Shown piece by piece: positions 10,076 through 23,486 of a DNA stretch of 33,831 nucleotides (within the stretch, counting starts at the first letter, position 1; each line of letters starts with the position of its first letter). Under the pieces are notes generated by a model. That model had not been told where the DNA came from and did not search any database. It saw only the letters and a program-made list of their open reading frames with translations. Made by a program: the position numbers and the translations under genes. This DNA is from Burkholderiales bacterium (GTDB lineage: Bacteria > Pseudomonadota > Gammaproteobacteria > Burkholderiales > SG8-39), in contig JADGRQ010000040.1 of assembly GCA_017880775.1 (NCBI GenBank), positions 1-33,831 of the forward strand, in the 5' to 3' direction.

Positions 10076-11113
10076 GTGCAGCGCCATACCCTCGCCGCGA
10101 TCGTTGCCCGCCTTGGCGGACGGATCGCCGGCGATCCGCAGGTCGAAATCATCCAGGTGGGCACCCTCGAGCACGCGGGTCCGCTCGAGATCGCGTTTCT
10201 GTCCAATGCGCGCTACAAGTCCAGGCTTGCCACGACGCGAGCCGGTGCAATCGTCGTGGCGCCCGACGCCGAGCACTTGACGGCGTCGCCGCGCATCGTC
10301 TGCGACGACCCCTATGCCTATTTCGCACGGCTGTCGCAGTTCCTCAACCCGCAGGGGCCGCCGGCGCCGGGTATCGATCCGGGCGCGCACGTCGCCGCGG
10401 GCGCGCGCGTTGCGGCATCCTCCCAGGTGGGCCCGGGCGCCGTAATCGGCGCAGGCGCGGTGGTCGGGGAACGCTGCGTGGTCGGCGCGGCCTGTTGCGT
10501 GGGCGAGCGGGCTTCGATCGGCGACGATTCGCGGCTCTACCCCAGCGTGGTGGTGTATCCCGATTGCCGCATCGGCGCGCGCGCGATCCTGCACTCGGGG
10601 GTGGTGATCGGCGCGGACGGATTCGGCATCGCGCCGCAGGCCGGCCGCTGGCTGAAGATTCCGCAGATCGGCAAGGTGGTGATCGGGGAGGACGTCGAGA
10701 TCGGGGCCAACACGACCATCGATCGCGGCGCGATCGACGACACGCTGATCGGCGACGGCGTGAAGCTCGACAACCAGATCCAGATCGGTCACAACGTCCA
10801 GGTCGGCGCGCACACGGCCATGGCCGGCTGTGTTGGCGTCGCCGGCAGCGCGAGGATCGGCAGCCATTGCACGATCGGCGCCGGGGCTCTGATCCTGGGC
10901 CACCTCTCGATCGCGGACCATGTCGTGATCTCCGCAGCGACCGTGGTGACCCGGTCGCTGAGCCAACCGGGCACCTATACCGGCCTGTTTCCGATTGACG
11001 AGCACGCCGCATGGTCGAAAAACGCCGTGCTGCTGCGCCACCTCGATGAACTGGCCGAACGCCTGCGCCAGCTTGAACGCCGCCTGTCGGCAATGGAGAA
11101 GTCGAATGGCTGA
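10076..11113 (+). CDS. lpxD: UDP-3-O-(3-hydroxyacyl)glucosamine N-acyltransferase
   Basis: LpxD adds the second hydroxyacyl chain, to the 2-amino group of UDP-3-O-acylglucosamine, in lipid A synthesis. The 345-residue protein has an N-terminal uridine-binding domain ([13 protein letters not shown] is the typical motif). A left-handed beta-helix of hexapeptide repeats spans about residues 100-290, with [12 protein letters not shown] and the catalytic-region [19 protein letters not shown]-terminal helix with several Leu and Arg ends it. The start is GTG, preceded by AGGGGA. It overlaps fabZ by 8 bp. Confidence 0.96.
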   Translation: MQRHTLAAIVARLGGRIAGDPQVEIIQVGTLEHAGPLEIAFLSNARYKSRLATTRAGAIVVAPDAEHLTASPRIVCDDPYAYFARLSQFLNPQGPPAPGIDPGAHVAAGARVAASSQVGPGAVIGAGAVVGERCVVGAACCVGERASIGDDSRLYPSVVVYPDCRIGARAILHSGVVIGADGFGIAPQAGRWLKIPQIGKVVIGEDVEIGANTTIDRGAIDDTLIGDGVKLDNQIQIGHNVQVGAHTAMAGCVGVAGSARIGSHCTIGAGALILGHLSIADHVVISAATVVTRSLSQPGTYTGLFPIDEHAAWSKNAVLLRHLDELAERLRQLERRLSAMEKSNG

Positions 11114-11558
11114 TATGGACATCCGCGCAGTGCTCGAGCACCTGCCGCACCGCTACCCGTTCGTGATGATCGACCGGGTGCGCGAATGCGAACCGGGCAA
11201 GCGCATCGTCGCGCTCAAGTGCGTGTCGGTCAACGAGCCCTATTTTCAGGGCCATTTCCCGAACCGTCCGATCATGCCGGGCGTGCTGATCCTCGAGGCG
11301 ATGGCACAGGCCGCGGGCATCCTGGTATTCCGCACCGAGGGGAAGAAACCCGACAGTGATTCCGTGTACTACTACGCGGGGATCGACAACGCGCGTTTCA
11401 AGAAGCCCGTGGTTCCGGGCGATCTGCTCGAAATCGAGGTGACGCTCGAGCGCAGCCTGCGCGGTATCTGGAAATTCGTCTGCGCGGCACGGGTCGATGG
11501 CGCAATCGTCGCGGAAGCAAGGATCCTCTGTTCGATGCGCCGCATCGATCAGGCATGA
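11106..11558 (+). CDS. fabZ: 3-hydroxyacyl-[acyl-carrier-protein] dehydratase FabZ
   Basis: Hotdog-fold dehydratase of fatty acid elongation, converting 3-hydroxyacyl-ACP to trans-2-enoyl-ACP; it competes with LpxA and LpxD for hydroxyacyl-ACP. The 150-residue protein shows [16 protein letters not shown] at the N-terminus and [21 protein letters not shown], which carries the catalytic His and Glu. The ATG at 11106 has GGAG seven bases upstream, inside the end of lpxD. A second ATG at 11115 is possible. The open frame extends upstream to 10995, but that part lies within lpxD and is not conserved. Stop overlaps lpxA (ATGA). Confidence 0.96.
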   Translation: MADMDIRAVLEHLPHRYPFVMIDRVRECEPGKRIVALKCVSVNEPYFQGHFPNRPIMPGVLILEAMAQAAGILVFRTEGKKPDSDSVYYYAGIDNARFKKPVVPGDLLEIEVTLERSLRGIWKFVCAARVDGAIVAEARILCSMRRIDQA

Positions 11559-12334
11559 AGCCCGATATTCATCCGACGGCAATCGTCATGCCGGGCGCCC
11601 GGCTCGGCGCCGGCGTCACGGTCGGTGCGTACTCCATCATCGGGGAGCATGTTGCGGTGGGCGAGGGAACCTGGATCGGCCCGCACGTGGTGATCGACGG
11701 CCGCACCACGATCGGGCGCGCCAACCGCATCTACCAGTTTGCTTCAATCGGCGGCCCGCCGCAGGATAAGAAGTATTCGGGTGAGCCGACCCGGCTCGAG
11801 ATCGGCGACGGAAACACGCTGCGCGAATATGTGACGATCAATCGCGGCACCGCCCAGGATGCCGGGGTGACCCGCGTCGGCAGCGACAACTGGGTCATGG
11901 CCTACGTGCACTTCGCGCACGACTGCCAGATCGGCGACCACACCATCTTCGCCAACGCCTGCGAGCTGGCCGGGCACGTGCACGTGGGCGACTGGGCGAT
12001 TCTCGGCGCAACCACCCTGGTGCACCAGTTCGTCAAGCTTGGCGCGCACTGTTTCACAGGCATGGGTACCTACCTCGACCGCGATCTGCCGCCCTACGTG
12101 AAGGCTGCCGGCAACATGGCCAAGCCCTACGGCATCAACGGCGAAGGGCTGAGGAGGCGAGGTTACGCGCCCGAGGCGATCCACGCGCTCAAGCGAGCGT
12201 ATCGCACCATTTACCGCTCCGGGCTCGGGCTGGAGGAGATTCGCCACGAGCTCAGGATCCAGTCGGAGGAGTGCGCCGAGGTCGGTTTGCTAGCTGATTT
12301 TCTCGAGCATTCGGTGCGCGGGATCATTCGATGA
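11555..12334 (+). CDS. lpxA: UDP-N-acetylglucosamine acyltransferase
   Basis: First enzyme of lipid A synthesis, moving a 3-hydroxyacyl chain from ACP to the 3-OH of UDP-GlcNAc. The 259-residue protein begins [17 protein letters not shown] and continues with hexapeptide repeats of the left-handed beta-helix to about residue 190. The catalytic His lies in [12 protein letters not shown], and [10 protein letters not shown] precedes it. The C-terminal helical domain begins near [15 protein letters not shown]. Four-base ATGA overlaps on both sides couple it to fabZ and lpxB. Confidence 0.97.
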   Translation: MKPDIHPTAIVMPGARLGAGVTVGAYSIIGEHVAVGEGTWIGPHVVIDGRTTIGRANRIYQFASIGGPPQDKKYSGEPTRLEIGDGNTLREYVTINRGTAQDAGVTRVGSDNWVMAYVHFAHDCQIGDHTIFANACELAGHVHVGDWAILGATTLVHQFVKLGAHCFTGMGTYLDRDLPPYVKAAGNMAKPYGINGEGLRRRGYAPEAIHALKRAYRTIYRSGLGLEEIRHELRIQSEECAEVGLLADFLEHSVRGIIR

Positions 12335-13503
12335 GCAGCGCCGCGCCGCGGATCGCGATGGTCGCGGGCGAGGCTTCGGGGGACCTCCTCGGCGGACACC
12401 TGCTCGAGGCGCTGCGCGTGCGCATGCCCGGCATGGTGGCGGAGGGCATCGGCGGCGCGCGCATGCAGGCAGCAGGCTGCGAAAGCCTGTACCCGATGGA
12501 AACGCTGTCGGTGCGCGGCTACGTTGAGGTGCTCAGGCACTACCGCGGGATCATGGCGATCCGCCGCCGGCTGCTCGAGAGGTTTCTCGAACGCAGGCCG
12601 CAGCTGTTCATCGGCGTCGATGCCTCGGATTTCAATCTCGAACTCGAGCGCCGCCTGCGCAATGCCGGCCTGCCGACACTGCATTATGTCAGTCCGTCGG
12701 TCTGGGCTTGGCGCGGATGGCGCATCCGGCGCATTGCGCGGGCCGTGTCGCACATACTGGTCTTGTTTCCGTTCGAGCTGCCGATCTACCGCAAGGCCGG
12801 AATTCCAGCGACCTATGTCGGACATCCTCTCGCAGACGACATCCCGATGCAGGTCGACAAGGCGCAGGCGCGCGAGCAGCTGAAGCTCGACGCCACCAGG
12901 ACGATCGTGGCGCTGCTGCCCGGCAGCCGCAACTCGGAGCTGCGCTACATGGCGGACCTGTTCGTCCAGTCCGCGCAGCGGCTGCATGCGCACCTCCCCG
13001 ACATCGAGTTCGTATGCCCGAGCGCATCGCGTGCCACGCGCGATCTGTTCGAGGCGGCGCTGCTGCGCAATGGCGCGCGGGAACTGCCCCTCAAGCTGCT
13101 GTTCGGGCACTCGCACGACGCGCTGGCGGCCGCGGACGTCGCGCTGGTCGCCAGCGGCACCGCAACGCTCGAGACCGCGCTGTTCAAGACGCCGATGGTG
13201 ATCGCCTACCGCCAGGCCGCGCTCACCTGGCAGCTGATGCGGCGCATGCTCTACCTGCCGTACATCGGCCTGCCGAACATCCTTGCCGGGGAGCGGCTGG
13301 TCGACGAGTTCCTGCAGAACGACGCCACGCCGGAATCGCTGAGCCGCGCTCTGCTTGCTCTGCTCAACGACCATGAACGGCAGCGCCGCCAGATCGAACG
13401 CTTTCGCGAGATCCACGCGACCCTCCGGCAGGGCACTGCAGCAAAGGCCGCGGACGCGGTGCTAGCGCTGCTCGGGGGCGCCGATGGCCGGCGTGCCGCC
13501 TGA
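12331..13503 (+). CDS. lpxB: Lipid-A-disaccharide synthase
   Basis: Family 19 glycosyltransferase that joins UDP-2,3-diacylglucosamine with lipid X to give the lipid A disaccharide; a peripheral membrane enzyme. The 390-residue product has the family start [15 protein letters not shown], then [38 protein letters not shown], and [11 protein letters not shown]. The C-terminal nucleotide-sugar half has [13 protein letters not shown] and [21 protein letters not shown]. It starts in an ATGA overlap with lpxA, and its last 20 bp overlap the beginning of rnhB. Confidence 0.97.
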   Translation: MSSAAPRIAMVAGEASGDLLGGHLLEALRVRMPGMVAEGIGGARMQAAGCESLYPMETLSVRGYVEVLRHYRGIMAIRRRLLERFLERRPQLFIGVDASDFNLELERRLRNAGLPTLHYVSPSVWAWRGWRIRRIARAVSHILVLFPFELPIYRKAGIPATYVGHPLADDIPMQVDKAQAREQLKLDATRTIVALLPGSRNSELRYMADLFVQSAQRLHAHLPDIEFVCPSASRATRDLFEAALLRNGARELPLKLLFGHSHDALAAADVALVASGTATLETALFKTPMVIAYRQAALTWQLMRRMLYLPYIGLPNILAGERLVDEFLQNDATPESLSRALLALLNDHERQRRQIERFREIHATLRQGTAAKAADAVLALLGGADGRRAA

Positions 13504-14083
13504 AGCGCGGCTGGTTTGCGGCGTCGACGAGGCGGGCCGCGGGCCGATCGCGGGCCCGGTCTATGCGGCAGCGGTGATCCTCGATCCCGCACGTCCGGTG
13601 GCAGGTCTGCGCGATTCCAAGCAATTGAGCGCGCGGCGCCGCGAAACCCTGGCTTCAGAGATCCGGGAGCGTTGCGTGGCCTGCGCGGTCGCATGGGCAA
13701 GCGTGGAGGAGATCGACCACCTGAACATCCTGCAGGCGACGCTGCTCGCGATGCAGCGGGCGGTTGCCACCCTAACGACGGACCCGGACGAAGTCTGGGT
13801 CGACGGCAACCGTGCTCCGGTATTCGCGCGTCCGGCGCGCGCGATCGTCGACGGCGACCGCCTGCATGCGCCGATTTCCGCGGCTTCGATCCTGGCCAAG
13901 ACGGCACGCGATGCGGAAATGGTCAGGCTCGATGCGCTCTATCCGCAGTATGGTCTCGCGCGCCACAAGGGCTATCCGACCCGCGAGCACCTTGCATTGC
14001 TTGCGCATCATGGAGCCTGCGAGATCTACCGCCGCTCGTTCGCGCCAGTGCGGGCCGCGGACGCCGCACGTCGTCAACGCTAG
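13484..14083 (+). CDS. rnhB: Ribonuclease HII
   Basis: RNase HII, which nicks RNA in RNA-DNA hybrids and starts removal of misincorporated ribonucleotides. The 199-residue protein carries [19 protein letters not shown] with the catalytic Asp15-Glu16. Further conserved acidic positions occur in VWVDGN and IVDGDR, and the [15 protein letters not shown] helix is typical. [10 protein letters not shown] near the C-terminus is also a family block. The start lies 20 bp inside lpxB in another frame, as in many betaproteobacteria. Confidence 0.95.
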   Translation: MAGVPPEARLVCGVDEAGRGPIAGPVYAAAVILDPARPVAGLRDSKQLSARRRETLASEIRERCVACAVAWASVEEIDHLNILQATLLAMQRAVATLTTDPDEVWVDGNRAPVFARPARAIVDGDRLHAPISAASILAKTARDAEMVRLDALYPQYGLARHKGYPTREHLALLAHHGACEIYRRSFAPVRAADAARRQR

Positions 14084-14100
14084 AGCCAGCGCGATTAACC

Positions 14101-14895
14101 ATGGCCGAGGTCCTCAGCTCGCGCGCCAACCCGAAGGTTCGCGCGTGGAAGAGCCTTCAAAGCGACGCGCGCGAGCGCCGTCGCGAGCGACGCGCGCTGC
14201 TCGAAGGCGTGCACCTGATCACGACCTACCTCGATCGGGTCGGTGCTCCGCGCGAGCTGATCGTGAGCCAGCAGGCGCTTGCGAACGCGGAGATTTCCGC
14301 GCTCGCCGGACGCATCGCCCAACCGCCGATCGTCGTTTCGAATGCGGTATTTGCCGCGTTCGCGGATACCGAAACTCCCGTGGGCGTCGCGGCCGAGATC
14401 GACCTTCCGGATGGGAACGCGGACCTTTCGCGCTCGTCGCACTGCATGCTGATCGAAGCCGTGCAGGATGCCGGCAATCTGGGCGCGATCCTGCGCAGCG
14501 CCGCGGCATTCGGCGTCGACAGCGTGGTCGTCGGCCCGGGCAGCGCCGATCCATGGTCACCCAAGGTGCTGCGCGCTGCGATGGGCGGGCATTTTTTCAT
14601 GCGCGTCGCCGAGGCGAGGGACCTCGCGCAGGCGATGTCTGAATTCAACGGCTTGAAGGTGTGCACGGTGCCGCGGAGCGGCAGGACCCTCTCGCGGCTC
14701 GACTTGGCCGGACCGGTCGCGTGGATATTCGGTTCGGAGGGCGCCGGTGTTAGCGCGCCGCTGCGTGCGCGGGCCGACGTCCGCGCTTGCATCCCGATGC
14801 GAGGCGGCACCGAATCACTCAACGTCGCCGCCGCGGCGGCGATCTGTTTCTACGAGAGATCGCGCCAGCTCAATACACCTGCCGTTCGATCTTGA
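14101..14895 (+). CDS. TrmH/SpoU-family RNA 2'-O-ribose methyltransferase
   Basis: SPOUT-class methyltransferase using SAM on a ribose 2'-OH of rRNA or tRNA. The 264-residue protein has an N-terminal substrate-binding domain ([23 protein letters not shown]). The SpoU motifs follow: motif 1 [20 protein letters not shown] with conserved Asn and Arg, motif 2 [11 protein letters not shown], and motif 3 [18 protein letters not shown], which form the knotted SAM site. The ATG at 14101 is used because the long upstream frame is antisense-like rnhB shadow. No strong ribosome binding site is seen. It resembles RlmB-like enzymes but I cannot assign the exact target. Its 3' end overlaps the convergent ppsR by 26 bp. 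Confidence 0.93.
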   Translation: MAEVLSSRANPKVRAWKSLQSDARERRRERRALLEGVHLITTYLDRVGAPRELIVSQQALANAEISALAGRIAQPPIVVSNAVFAAFADTETPVGVAAEIDLPDGNADLSRSSHCMLIEAVQDAGNLGAILRSAAAFGVDSVVVGPGSADPWSPKVLRAAMGGHFFMRVAEARDLAQAMSEFNGLKVCTVPRSGRTLSRLDLAGPVAWIFGSEGAGVSAPLRARADVRACIPMRGGTESLNVAAAAAICFYERSRQLNTPAVRS

Positions 14896-15694
14896 TGTCG
14901 CGCAGGATCGTGATTGCGATCTCTTCGATCGACCTGGCGGTGGAATTGATCCAGCGTATGCCTTCGCGCCGCATCAATGACTCGGCGCGCTCGATCTCGT
15001 ACCGGCAGTTTTCGAGCTTCGCATAGGCGCTGTCGGGCCGGCGCTGCTGGCGGATCTCCCGCAGACGCTCCGGCGCGATCGTCAGCCCGTAGAGTTGACT
15101 GCGGTGCACTCGGAGCACCTCGGGGAGGGCGTCGCGCTCGAAATCCTCTGGTATCAGCGGATAGTTCGCCACTTTGACGCCGAATTGCAGCGCCAGGTAC
15201 AGGCTGGTCGGGGTCTTGCCGGTGCGCGAGACGCCGACCAGGATCACGTCGGCCTGGTCGAGGTCCCGGTGCGAGGCACCGTCGTCGTGCGCGAGGGAAA
15301 AATTGATCGCCTCGATGCGGCGCTGATATTCCGGTTTGTCCTTCGCGCTGTGCGAGCGGCCGATGGTGTGGTTGGATCGCAGGCCCAGGCCGGCTTCCAG
15401 AGGATCGATGAAGGTCTCGAAGAAATCCAGCACCAGACCGTCGGCCTCGCGGATCTCCGCTCGCAGGTCGCTGTTGACGAGCGTCGAGAACACGATCGGC
15501 CGGCCGTTGCCGCGCGCGGCCTCGACCGCGATGCGTGCGCGGCACTCGTGGGCTTTCTCCACGCTGTCGATGAAAGGCACGGTGACCTGGTTGAATTCGA
15601 CCCCTTCGAACTGGGTGAGCAGGCTGTGCCCGAGCATCTGAGCGGTAATGCCGGTGCCATCCGAAACGAAGAACACGGTGCGTCGCTGGGACAT
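14870..15694 (-). CDS. ppsR: PEP synthase regulatory protein (kinase/pyrophosphorylase)
   Basis: Bifunctional regulator that inactivates PEP synthase by ADP-dependent phosphorylation and reactivates it by phosphate-dependent dephosphorylation. The 274-residue protein begins [21 protein letters not shown], the usual DUF299 start. The P-loop [19 protein letters not shown] lies near residue 150, and NYPLIPEDF follows. The ATG at 15694 is chosen from homology; the open frame runs 53 codons further into ppsA. It is divergent from its target ppsA, the expected pairing, and convergent with the methyltransferase gene. Confidence 0.95.
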   Translation of the reverse strand: MSQRRTVFFVSDGTGITAQMLGHSLLTQFEGVEFNQVTVPFIDSVEKAHECRARIAVEAARGNGRPIVFSTLVNSDLRAEIREADGLVLDFFETFIDPLEAGLGLRSNHTIGRSHSAKDKPEYQRRIEAINFSLAHDDGASHRDLDQADVILVGVSRTGKTPTSLYLALQFGVKVANYPLIPEDFERDALPEVLRVHRSQLYGLTIAPERLREIRQQRRPDSAYAKLENCRYEIERAESLMRREGIRWINSTARSIEEIAITILRDIKIERQVY

Positions 15695-15780
15695 GGACAC
15701 GGCTGGAATTGTGCCGCGCAACAAAGGACGAAACGCTACAATAGGGCGTTTATTTTCTCGCGGCAACCGGAATCCCGGAT
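15695..15780. promoter_or_regulatory. ppsR/ppsA divergent intergenic region
   Basis: This 86-bp gap must carry both promoters. For ppsA, TACAAT at 15737-15742 is a good -10 box, but I see no convincing -35 at the right distance, which may point to an activator. For ppsR, CACAAT (complement of 15709-15714) is a possible -10 that would give a very short leader. Neither start has a clear Shine-Dalgarno sequence. The assignments are tentative. Confidence 0.4.
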
Positions 15781-18186
<2,406 letters not shown>

Positions 18187-18201
<15 letters not shown>

Positions 18202-18630
18202 GACCCGCTGCTTTTCGCGGTTCCACTCGCGTTCGCGCTCCGCGGCGCGCTTGTCGTGCTGGAGTTTGCCTTTGGCAAGCGCGATCTCGGCCTTGATGCG
18301 CCCCTTGCGGTAATGCAGGTCCAGCGGAACCAGCGTATAGCCTGCGCGTTCGACCTTGCCGATCAACCGGCGAATCTCTTCGGCATGCAGCAGCAGCTTG
18401 CGCGTGCGCACGGGATCCGGGTCGATGTGGGTCGACGCCGTGACGAGCGGGCTGATGTGCGCGCCGATCAGCCACAATGCGCCGTCCTTGACCAGCACAT
18501 AGGCCTCCGCGATCTGCGCGCGCCCCGCGCGCACCGACTTTACTTCCCATCCTTCCAGCGCAATCCCGGCTTCGTAATGCTCCTCGATGAAATAATCGTG
18601 CGGCGCCTTGCGGTTCTGGACGATCGACAT
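18187..18630 (-). CDS. smpB: SsrA-binding protein SmpB
   Basis: RNA-binding partner of tmRNA in trans-translation, rescuing ribosomes stalled on broken mRNAs. The 147-residue protein shows [27 protein letters not shown], the classic N-terminal OB-fold segment, then [37 protein letters not shown], and a basic tail rich in Arg and Lys that enters the mRNA channel. The length is normal. It converges on ppsA with a 15-bp overlap and diverges from ratA with only 44 bp between. There is no Shine-Dalgarno; a TACAAT box suggests a very short leader. Confidence 0.97.
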
Positions 18631-18640
18631 GGGGGGCGGG

Positions 18641-18646
18641 ATTGTA
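18641..18646 (-). promoter_or_regulatory. Putative -10 box for smpB
   Basis: The complement of 18641-18646 is TACAAT. A start about seven bases on would fall near 18634, only a few bases before the smpB ATG at 18630, so the mRNA would be nearly leaderless. The -35 at 17-bp spacing (CTTCAT) is poor. Confidence 0.4.
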
Positions 18647-18674
18647 GCAGCGGGGCAACGCGCATGAAGCGCGT

Positions 18675-19115
18675 ATGAAACGGATCGCGCGCACGGCGAT
18701 CGTCGAGTTCACGGCCGGGGAACTCTACGCGCTGGTCGAGCACATCGAGGCCTACCCGGAATTCCTGCCGTGGTGCGTTTCGGCCAGGGTTCTGGAGCGG
18801 ACCGCCGGCAGTACCCGCGCGACGCTGCGGATCGGATTGAAGGGCGTGGCGCAGTCTCTCACCACCGAGAACCTCAATCGCCCCGGCGAGTCGATCGAGA
18901 TGCGGCTGGTGCAGGGTCCATTCCGGAACTTCTCCGCCGTGTGGCGCTTTGCGCCGCTTGACGCAGCGGCGGCGAAAATCGAGTTCGAGATGTGCTACGA
19001 ATTCCGCAACCAGGCGCTCACGCGCCTGCTCGAGCCACTGTTCAGCCATATCGCCGATACGATGGTGGACGCGTTCACCCGCCGCGCGCGCGCAGTGTAC
19101 GGGACCCGGGCGTAA
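18675..19115 (+). CDS. ratA: RatA/coenzyme Q-binding START-like protein
   Basis: Small START-fold protein of the COQ10/polyketide cyclase family, called RatA (ribosome association toxin) in E. coli. Proposed roles are blocking 50S-30S association or binding ubiquinone; the evidence across species is mixed. The 146-residue product shows [30 protein letters not shown], the signature N-terminus, then [22 protein letters not shown] and the C-terminal helix [20 protein letters not shown]. It sits divergent from smpB and just upstream of ratB, the conserved arrangement. Confidence 0.93.
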   Translation: MKRIARTAIVEFTAGELYALVEHIEAYPEFLPWCVSARVLERTAGSTRATLRIGLKGVAQSLTTENLNRPGESIEMRLVQGPFRNFSAVWRFAPLDAAAAKIEFEMCYEFRNQALTRLLEPLFSHIADTMVDAFTRRARAVYGTRA

Positions 19116-19120
19116 CCGGT

Positions 19121-19390
19121 ATGCTCATCGAGGTGGTGTACGCGACCCCCGTGCAGCAGGACCTTGTCACGCTCGATCTGCCCTCGGGCGCATCCGCGTT
19201 CGCGGCGATCCTGGCAAGCGGGCTGCTCGAGCGTCATCCCGAAATCGACCTTGAGCACGGAAAGATCGGAGTATTCGGGAAGATCGTCGCACCGGATACT
19301 TCGCTTGCGGACGGCGACAGGGTGGAGATATACCGGCCGATGTCGGTCGATCCGAAGCTCGCGCGGAGCGCGCGGGCGCGCCGGCGCTAG
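19121..19390 (+). CDS. ratB: RnfH-family ubiquitin-like protein (RatB)
   Basis: Small beta-grasp (ubiquitin-like) protein of the UPF0125/RnfH family that accompanies RatA; its function is not settled. The 89-residue product has IEVVYATPVQQDLVTLDLP at the start, the central HPEIDLEHGKIGVFGKIV and the closing LADGDRVEIYRPMSVDPK, all typical. The ATG at 19121 is five bases after the ratA stop; the upstream part of the open frame overlaps ratA and is not conserved. A basic Arg-rich tail ends the protein, ahead of the convergent DUF4124 gene. Confidence 0.92.
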   Translation: MLIEVVYATPVQQDLVTLDLPSGASAFAAILASGLLERHPEIDLEHGKIGVFGKIVAPDTSLADGDRVEIYRPMSVDPKLARSARARRR

Positions 19391-19398
19391 CTACGCGC

Positions 19399-19896
19399 CT
19401 ATTTGCTGCTGCACCAGTCCGCCGCCGCCTTGCGCGCGTTGGCAAGTTCCGTGCCGCGCTGGTCATCGTCGAGGTAATAGCGCTCGCCTTTCGCATCGGT
19501 GCGCGCGATGCGCTGCCCGCTTTCGATCTGGCGCACGTTCTCCTGTGCCCGGTCGCAGTTCTGCTTGCGGCCCTGTTCGGCTGCGAGCGCTTCCTCCTGC
19601 TTCTTGCGCGCGTCCTCTTCTTCGAGTTTGCGCTTGCGGAATGCCTGCTCCTGCTCTGCCGGGGTGAGGGGGCCTTTCTTGGCATCCTTTGCGGCGTCCT
19701 TCCCGGCTGCGGCAGGTGCGGCCGGGGGCGCAGCCGACGGGGGCGCCGGTCTGAGCGTAGTCACCTTGACGCCGGGTGGTGGAACGTCGCCGTAGACCAC
19801 CTTGCCGTCCTTGTCGATCCATCGGTAGCTCTGCGCCGATGCCGCGGCCATGGCCAAGCACAGCGCGAACGCGAAAAACCTAGGTTGGATCTTCAT
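19399..19896 (-). CDS. DUF4124 domain periplasmic protein
   Basis: Secreted protein of unknown function. The ATG at 19896 follows AGGAG six bases upstream and gives 165 residues. A signal peptide ([21 protein letters not shown]) leads into the DUF4124 core [19 protein letters not shown]. An Ala/Pro-rich linker, then a charged Lys/Glu/Arg helix (about residues 85-120, likely coiled coil), and a C-terminal part with two Cys follow. It is convergent with ratB and divergent from guaB, an arrangement I recall in betaproteobacteria. The open frame runs far upstream antisense to guaB, but only this part is real. Confidence 0.9.
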   Translation of the reverse strand: MKIQPRFFAFALCLAMAAASAQSYRWIDKDGKVVYGDVPPPGVKVTTLRPAPPSAAPPAAPAAAGKDAAKDAKKGPLTPAEQEQAFRKRKLEEEDARKKQEEALAAEQGRKQNCDRAQENVRQIESGQRIARTDAKGERYYLDDDQRGTELANARKAAADWCSSK

Positions 19897-19957
19897 CGGC
19901 TGCTCCTGGCGGACCTGCTCCCGATTAAACGCACGCAGCGGGTTTCGGATGACTGCG

Positions 19958-19986
19958 ACGGTAGCCAGTTTCGCCGTTTGCGTCAA
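19958..19986 (-). promoter_or_regulatory. Possible promoter of the DUF4124 gene
   Basis: On the minus strand TTGACG (19981-19986) is followed after exactly 17 bp by TACCGT (19958-19963), about 60 bp before the start codon. The -35 is good and the -10 weak. No better pair is seen. Confidence 0.4.
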
Positions 19987-20034
19987 CGCGCGCCTTGGGA
20001 ATTCGCCCCCCGCTTTGGTCGTCGGCAGCGAGCT

Positions 20035-20062
20035 TTGGAAGCCGCTTCGACTCGCGTATAAT
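20035..20062 (+). promoter_or_regulatory. guaB sigma-70 promoter
   Basis: TTGGAA at 20035-20040 and a perfect TATAAT at 20057-20062 are separated by 16 bp. Transcription would start near 20069, giving a leader of about 18 nt with the AGAGGA ribosome binding site at 20074-20079. I see no separate operator or riboswitch between the promoter and ATG. Confidence 0.8.
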
Positions 20063-20086
20063 GCGTATTTGCGAGAGGAACAATCG

Positions 20087-21547
<1,461 letters not shown>

Positions 21548-21603
21548 GCCAAGGGGACTCCGACAAAACGTCTCCGCCCCCCTGGAACCCCCCCGCTGGG
21601 CCC

Positions 21604-23166
21604 ATGCACGACAAGATCCTGATCCTCGATTTCGGCGCCCAGTACACCCAGTTGATCGCGCGCCGCGTGCGCGAGGCGAAGGTGTATTGCGAGATCCATC
21701 CCTGCGACGTCTCAGACGAAATCGTGCGCGGGTTCGGCGCCAAGGGGGTGATCCTCTCCGGCAGCCACCTGTCGGCCTATGACGCTGCCACCGAGAAGGC
21801 CCCGCAGGCGGTCTTCGAGCTCGGCGTGCCGGTGCTCGGGATCTGCTACGGCATGCAGACGATGGCGGCACAGCTGGGCGGCAAGGTGGAAGCTGGGAAG
21901 GTGCGCGAATTCGGCTACGCCGAGGTGCGCGCGCGCGGGCATACGAAACTGCTCGACGGCATCCAGGATTTCGCCACCCCCGAGGGGCACGGCATGCTCA
22001 AGGTGTGGATGAGCCACGGCGACAAGGTCGTCGTCATGCCGCCGGGGTTCAAGCTGATGGCCTCGAACGAAGCCTGCCCGGTCGCGGGGATGGCCGACGA
22101 GGCGCGCCGATTCTACGCCGTCCAGTTCCACCCTGAAGTCACGCACACCCGGCAGGGGAAGGCGCTGCTCGCGCGCTTCGTGCACCGCATCTGCGGTTGC
22201 GGTGCCGACTGGAACATGCCCGACTATGTTGCGGAGGCGGTGGAGCGCATCCGCACCCAGGTGGGCAGGGACGAAGTGATCCTCGGCCTGTCGGGCGGCG
22301 TGGATTCGTCGGTCGCGGCGGCGCTGATCCACAAGGCGATCGGCGGGCAGTTGACCTGCGTGTTCGTGGATCACGGACTGCTGCGCCTGAACGAAGCGGA
22401 GCAGGTGATGGACACCTTCGCGCGCCATCTCGGCGTGAAGGTGATTCATGTCGATGCTTCAGCGGAGTTCATGGGCAAACTGGCAGGTGTTGGCGATCCG
22501 GAGAAGAAACGCAAGATCATCGGCGGCGAGTTCGTCGAAGTGTTCCAGCGCGAGGCGGCGAAGATCAGCAACGCGAAGTGGCTGGCGCAGGGCACCATCT
22601 ACCCGGACGTGATCGAATCGGCCGGCGCGAAGACCGGCAAGGCGACCAGCATCAAGTCGCACCACAACGTCGGCGGTCTTCCCGAGACGCTGCACCTCAA
22701 GCTGCTCGAGCCGCTGCGCGAGTTGTTCAAGGACGAGGTGCGCGAGCTGGGCCTCGCGCTCGGCCTGCCGCGCGAGATGGTCTTCCGGCATCCGTTTCCG
22801 GGTCCCGGGCTCGGCGTGCGGATCCTGGGTGAAGTCAAACGCGAATACGCGGACTTGTTGCGCCGGGCGGACGCGATCTTCATCGACGAGCTGCGTGCTG
22901 CCGGCTGGTATGACAAGACCGCGCAGGCTTTCGCCGTGTTCCTGCCGGTAAGGTCGGTCGGTGTGATGGGTGACCTGCGTACCTACGAGAACGTGGTGGC
23001 TCTGCGCGCAGTGCAGACCACGGATTTCATGACCGCGGACTGGGCGCCGCTGCCGCACGAGCTGCTGGCGCGGGTGTCGAGCCGCATCATCAACGAGGTG
23101 CGCGGCATCAACCGCGTGACCTACGATATCTCGTCCAAGCCGCCGGCGACGATCGAGTGGGAGTGA
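21604..23166 (+). CDS. guaA: GMP synthase (glutamine-hydrolysing)
   Basis: Converts XMP to GMP with glutamine and ATP. The 520-residue protein starts [24 protein letters not shown]. The class I glutamine amidotransferase domain has the nucleophile in GICYGMQ and the His/Glu in [10 protein letters not shown]. The ATP-pyrophosphatase domain has the P-loop [15 protein letters not shown], and the dimerisation domain has [17 protein letters not shown] and ends PPATIEWE. The usual SGGP of the amidotransferase is SGSH here, which I recall from Burkholderia-type GuaA. It is the last clearly housekeeping gene before the accessory region. Confidence 0.97.
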   Translation: MHDKILILDFGAQYTQLIARRVREAKVYCEIHPCDVSDEIVRGFGAKGVILSGSHLSAYDAATEKAPQAVFELGVPVLGICYGMQTMAAQLGGKVEAGKVREFGYAEVRARGHTKLLDGIQDFATPEGHGMLKVWMSHGDKVVVMPPGFKLMASNEACPVAGMADEARRFYAVQFHPEVTHTRQGKALLARFVHRICGCGADWNMPDYVAEAVERIRTQVGRDEVILGLSGGVDSSVAAALIHKAIGGQLTCVFVDHGLLRLNEAEQVMDTFARHLGVKVIHVDASAEFMGKLAGVGDPEKKRKIIGGEFVEVFQREAAKISNAKWLAQGTIYPDVIESAGAKTGKATSIKSHHNVGGLPETLHLKLLEPLRELFKDEVRELGLALGLPREMVFRHPFPGPGLGVRILGEVKREYADLLRRADAIFIDELRAAGWYDKTAQAFAVFLPVRSVGVMGDLRTYENVVALRAVQTTDFMTADWAPLPHELLARVSSRIINEVRGINRVTYDISSKPPATIEWE

Positions 23167-23212
23167 GTAGAGCGCCTAACAAAATAAGCCCTGCCAATAG
23201 CCACGACATTGA

Positions 23213-23443
23213 GGTTCGACAGTCCTCGCCGAATGCCCGGCCTTGGTGGAGTTTGCGGAGACCGGACCGGTCTTCGTCGTCGGAAAGGTGCGCTCGATCG
23301 AGGCGAACATGCAACTCATCGTGAAACTGAATGCCGATGGCGACACCCTGCAGGAGGCCGCCTCCCAGACGCGCAACCTCCTGGAGCACGTACGCAATAC
23401 CGGCACCAACATTCGCGATCTGATGGCCTCGCGGTTTTCCTGA
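23213..23443 (+). pseudogene. C-terminal remnant of an unidentified gene
   Basis: An open frame of 76 codons starts right after a stop and has no good start codon with a ribosome binding site (the first candidate is TTG at 23243). It reads like real protein: LAECPALVEFAETGPVFVV, then a helix EAASQTRNLLEHVRNTG and LMASRFS at the end. It looks like the C-terminus of a larger protein whose front is lost at the junction behind guaA. I do not recognise the family. It ends 43 bp before the SIR2-like start, so the two may once have been one operon. Confidence 0.4.
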
Positions 23444-23486
23444 TGCCGCATGCATGGGAAACCAAGCAGCAGAGCGGGGGCTGATC

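Noticed and set aside
10061-11582. Long antisense open frames over lpxD, fabZ and the adjoining start of lpxA
   Set aside because: They mirror the hexapeptide and GC-rich codon pattern, have Arg/His-rich compositions and no ribosome binding sites; the plus-strand genes are certain.
21757-21780. GuaA lacks the usual SGGP motif and has SGSH instead
   Set aside because: I recall the same variant in Burkholderia-type GuaA, with all catalytic residues present, so it is a lineage trait and not a defect.
23170-23195. GCCTAAC near 23175, resembling the outer core of an integron attC site
   Set aside because: No matching GTTRRRY partner or paired arms are found nearby, so an attC site is not supported.
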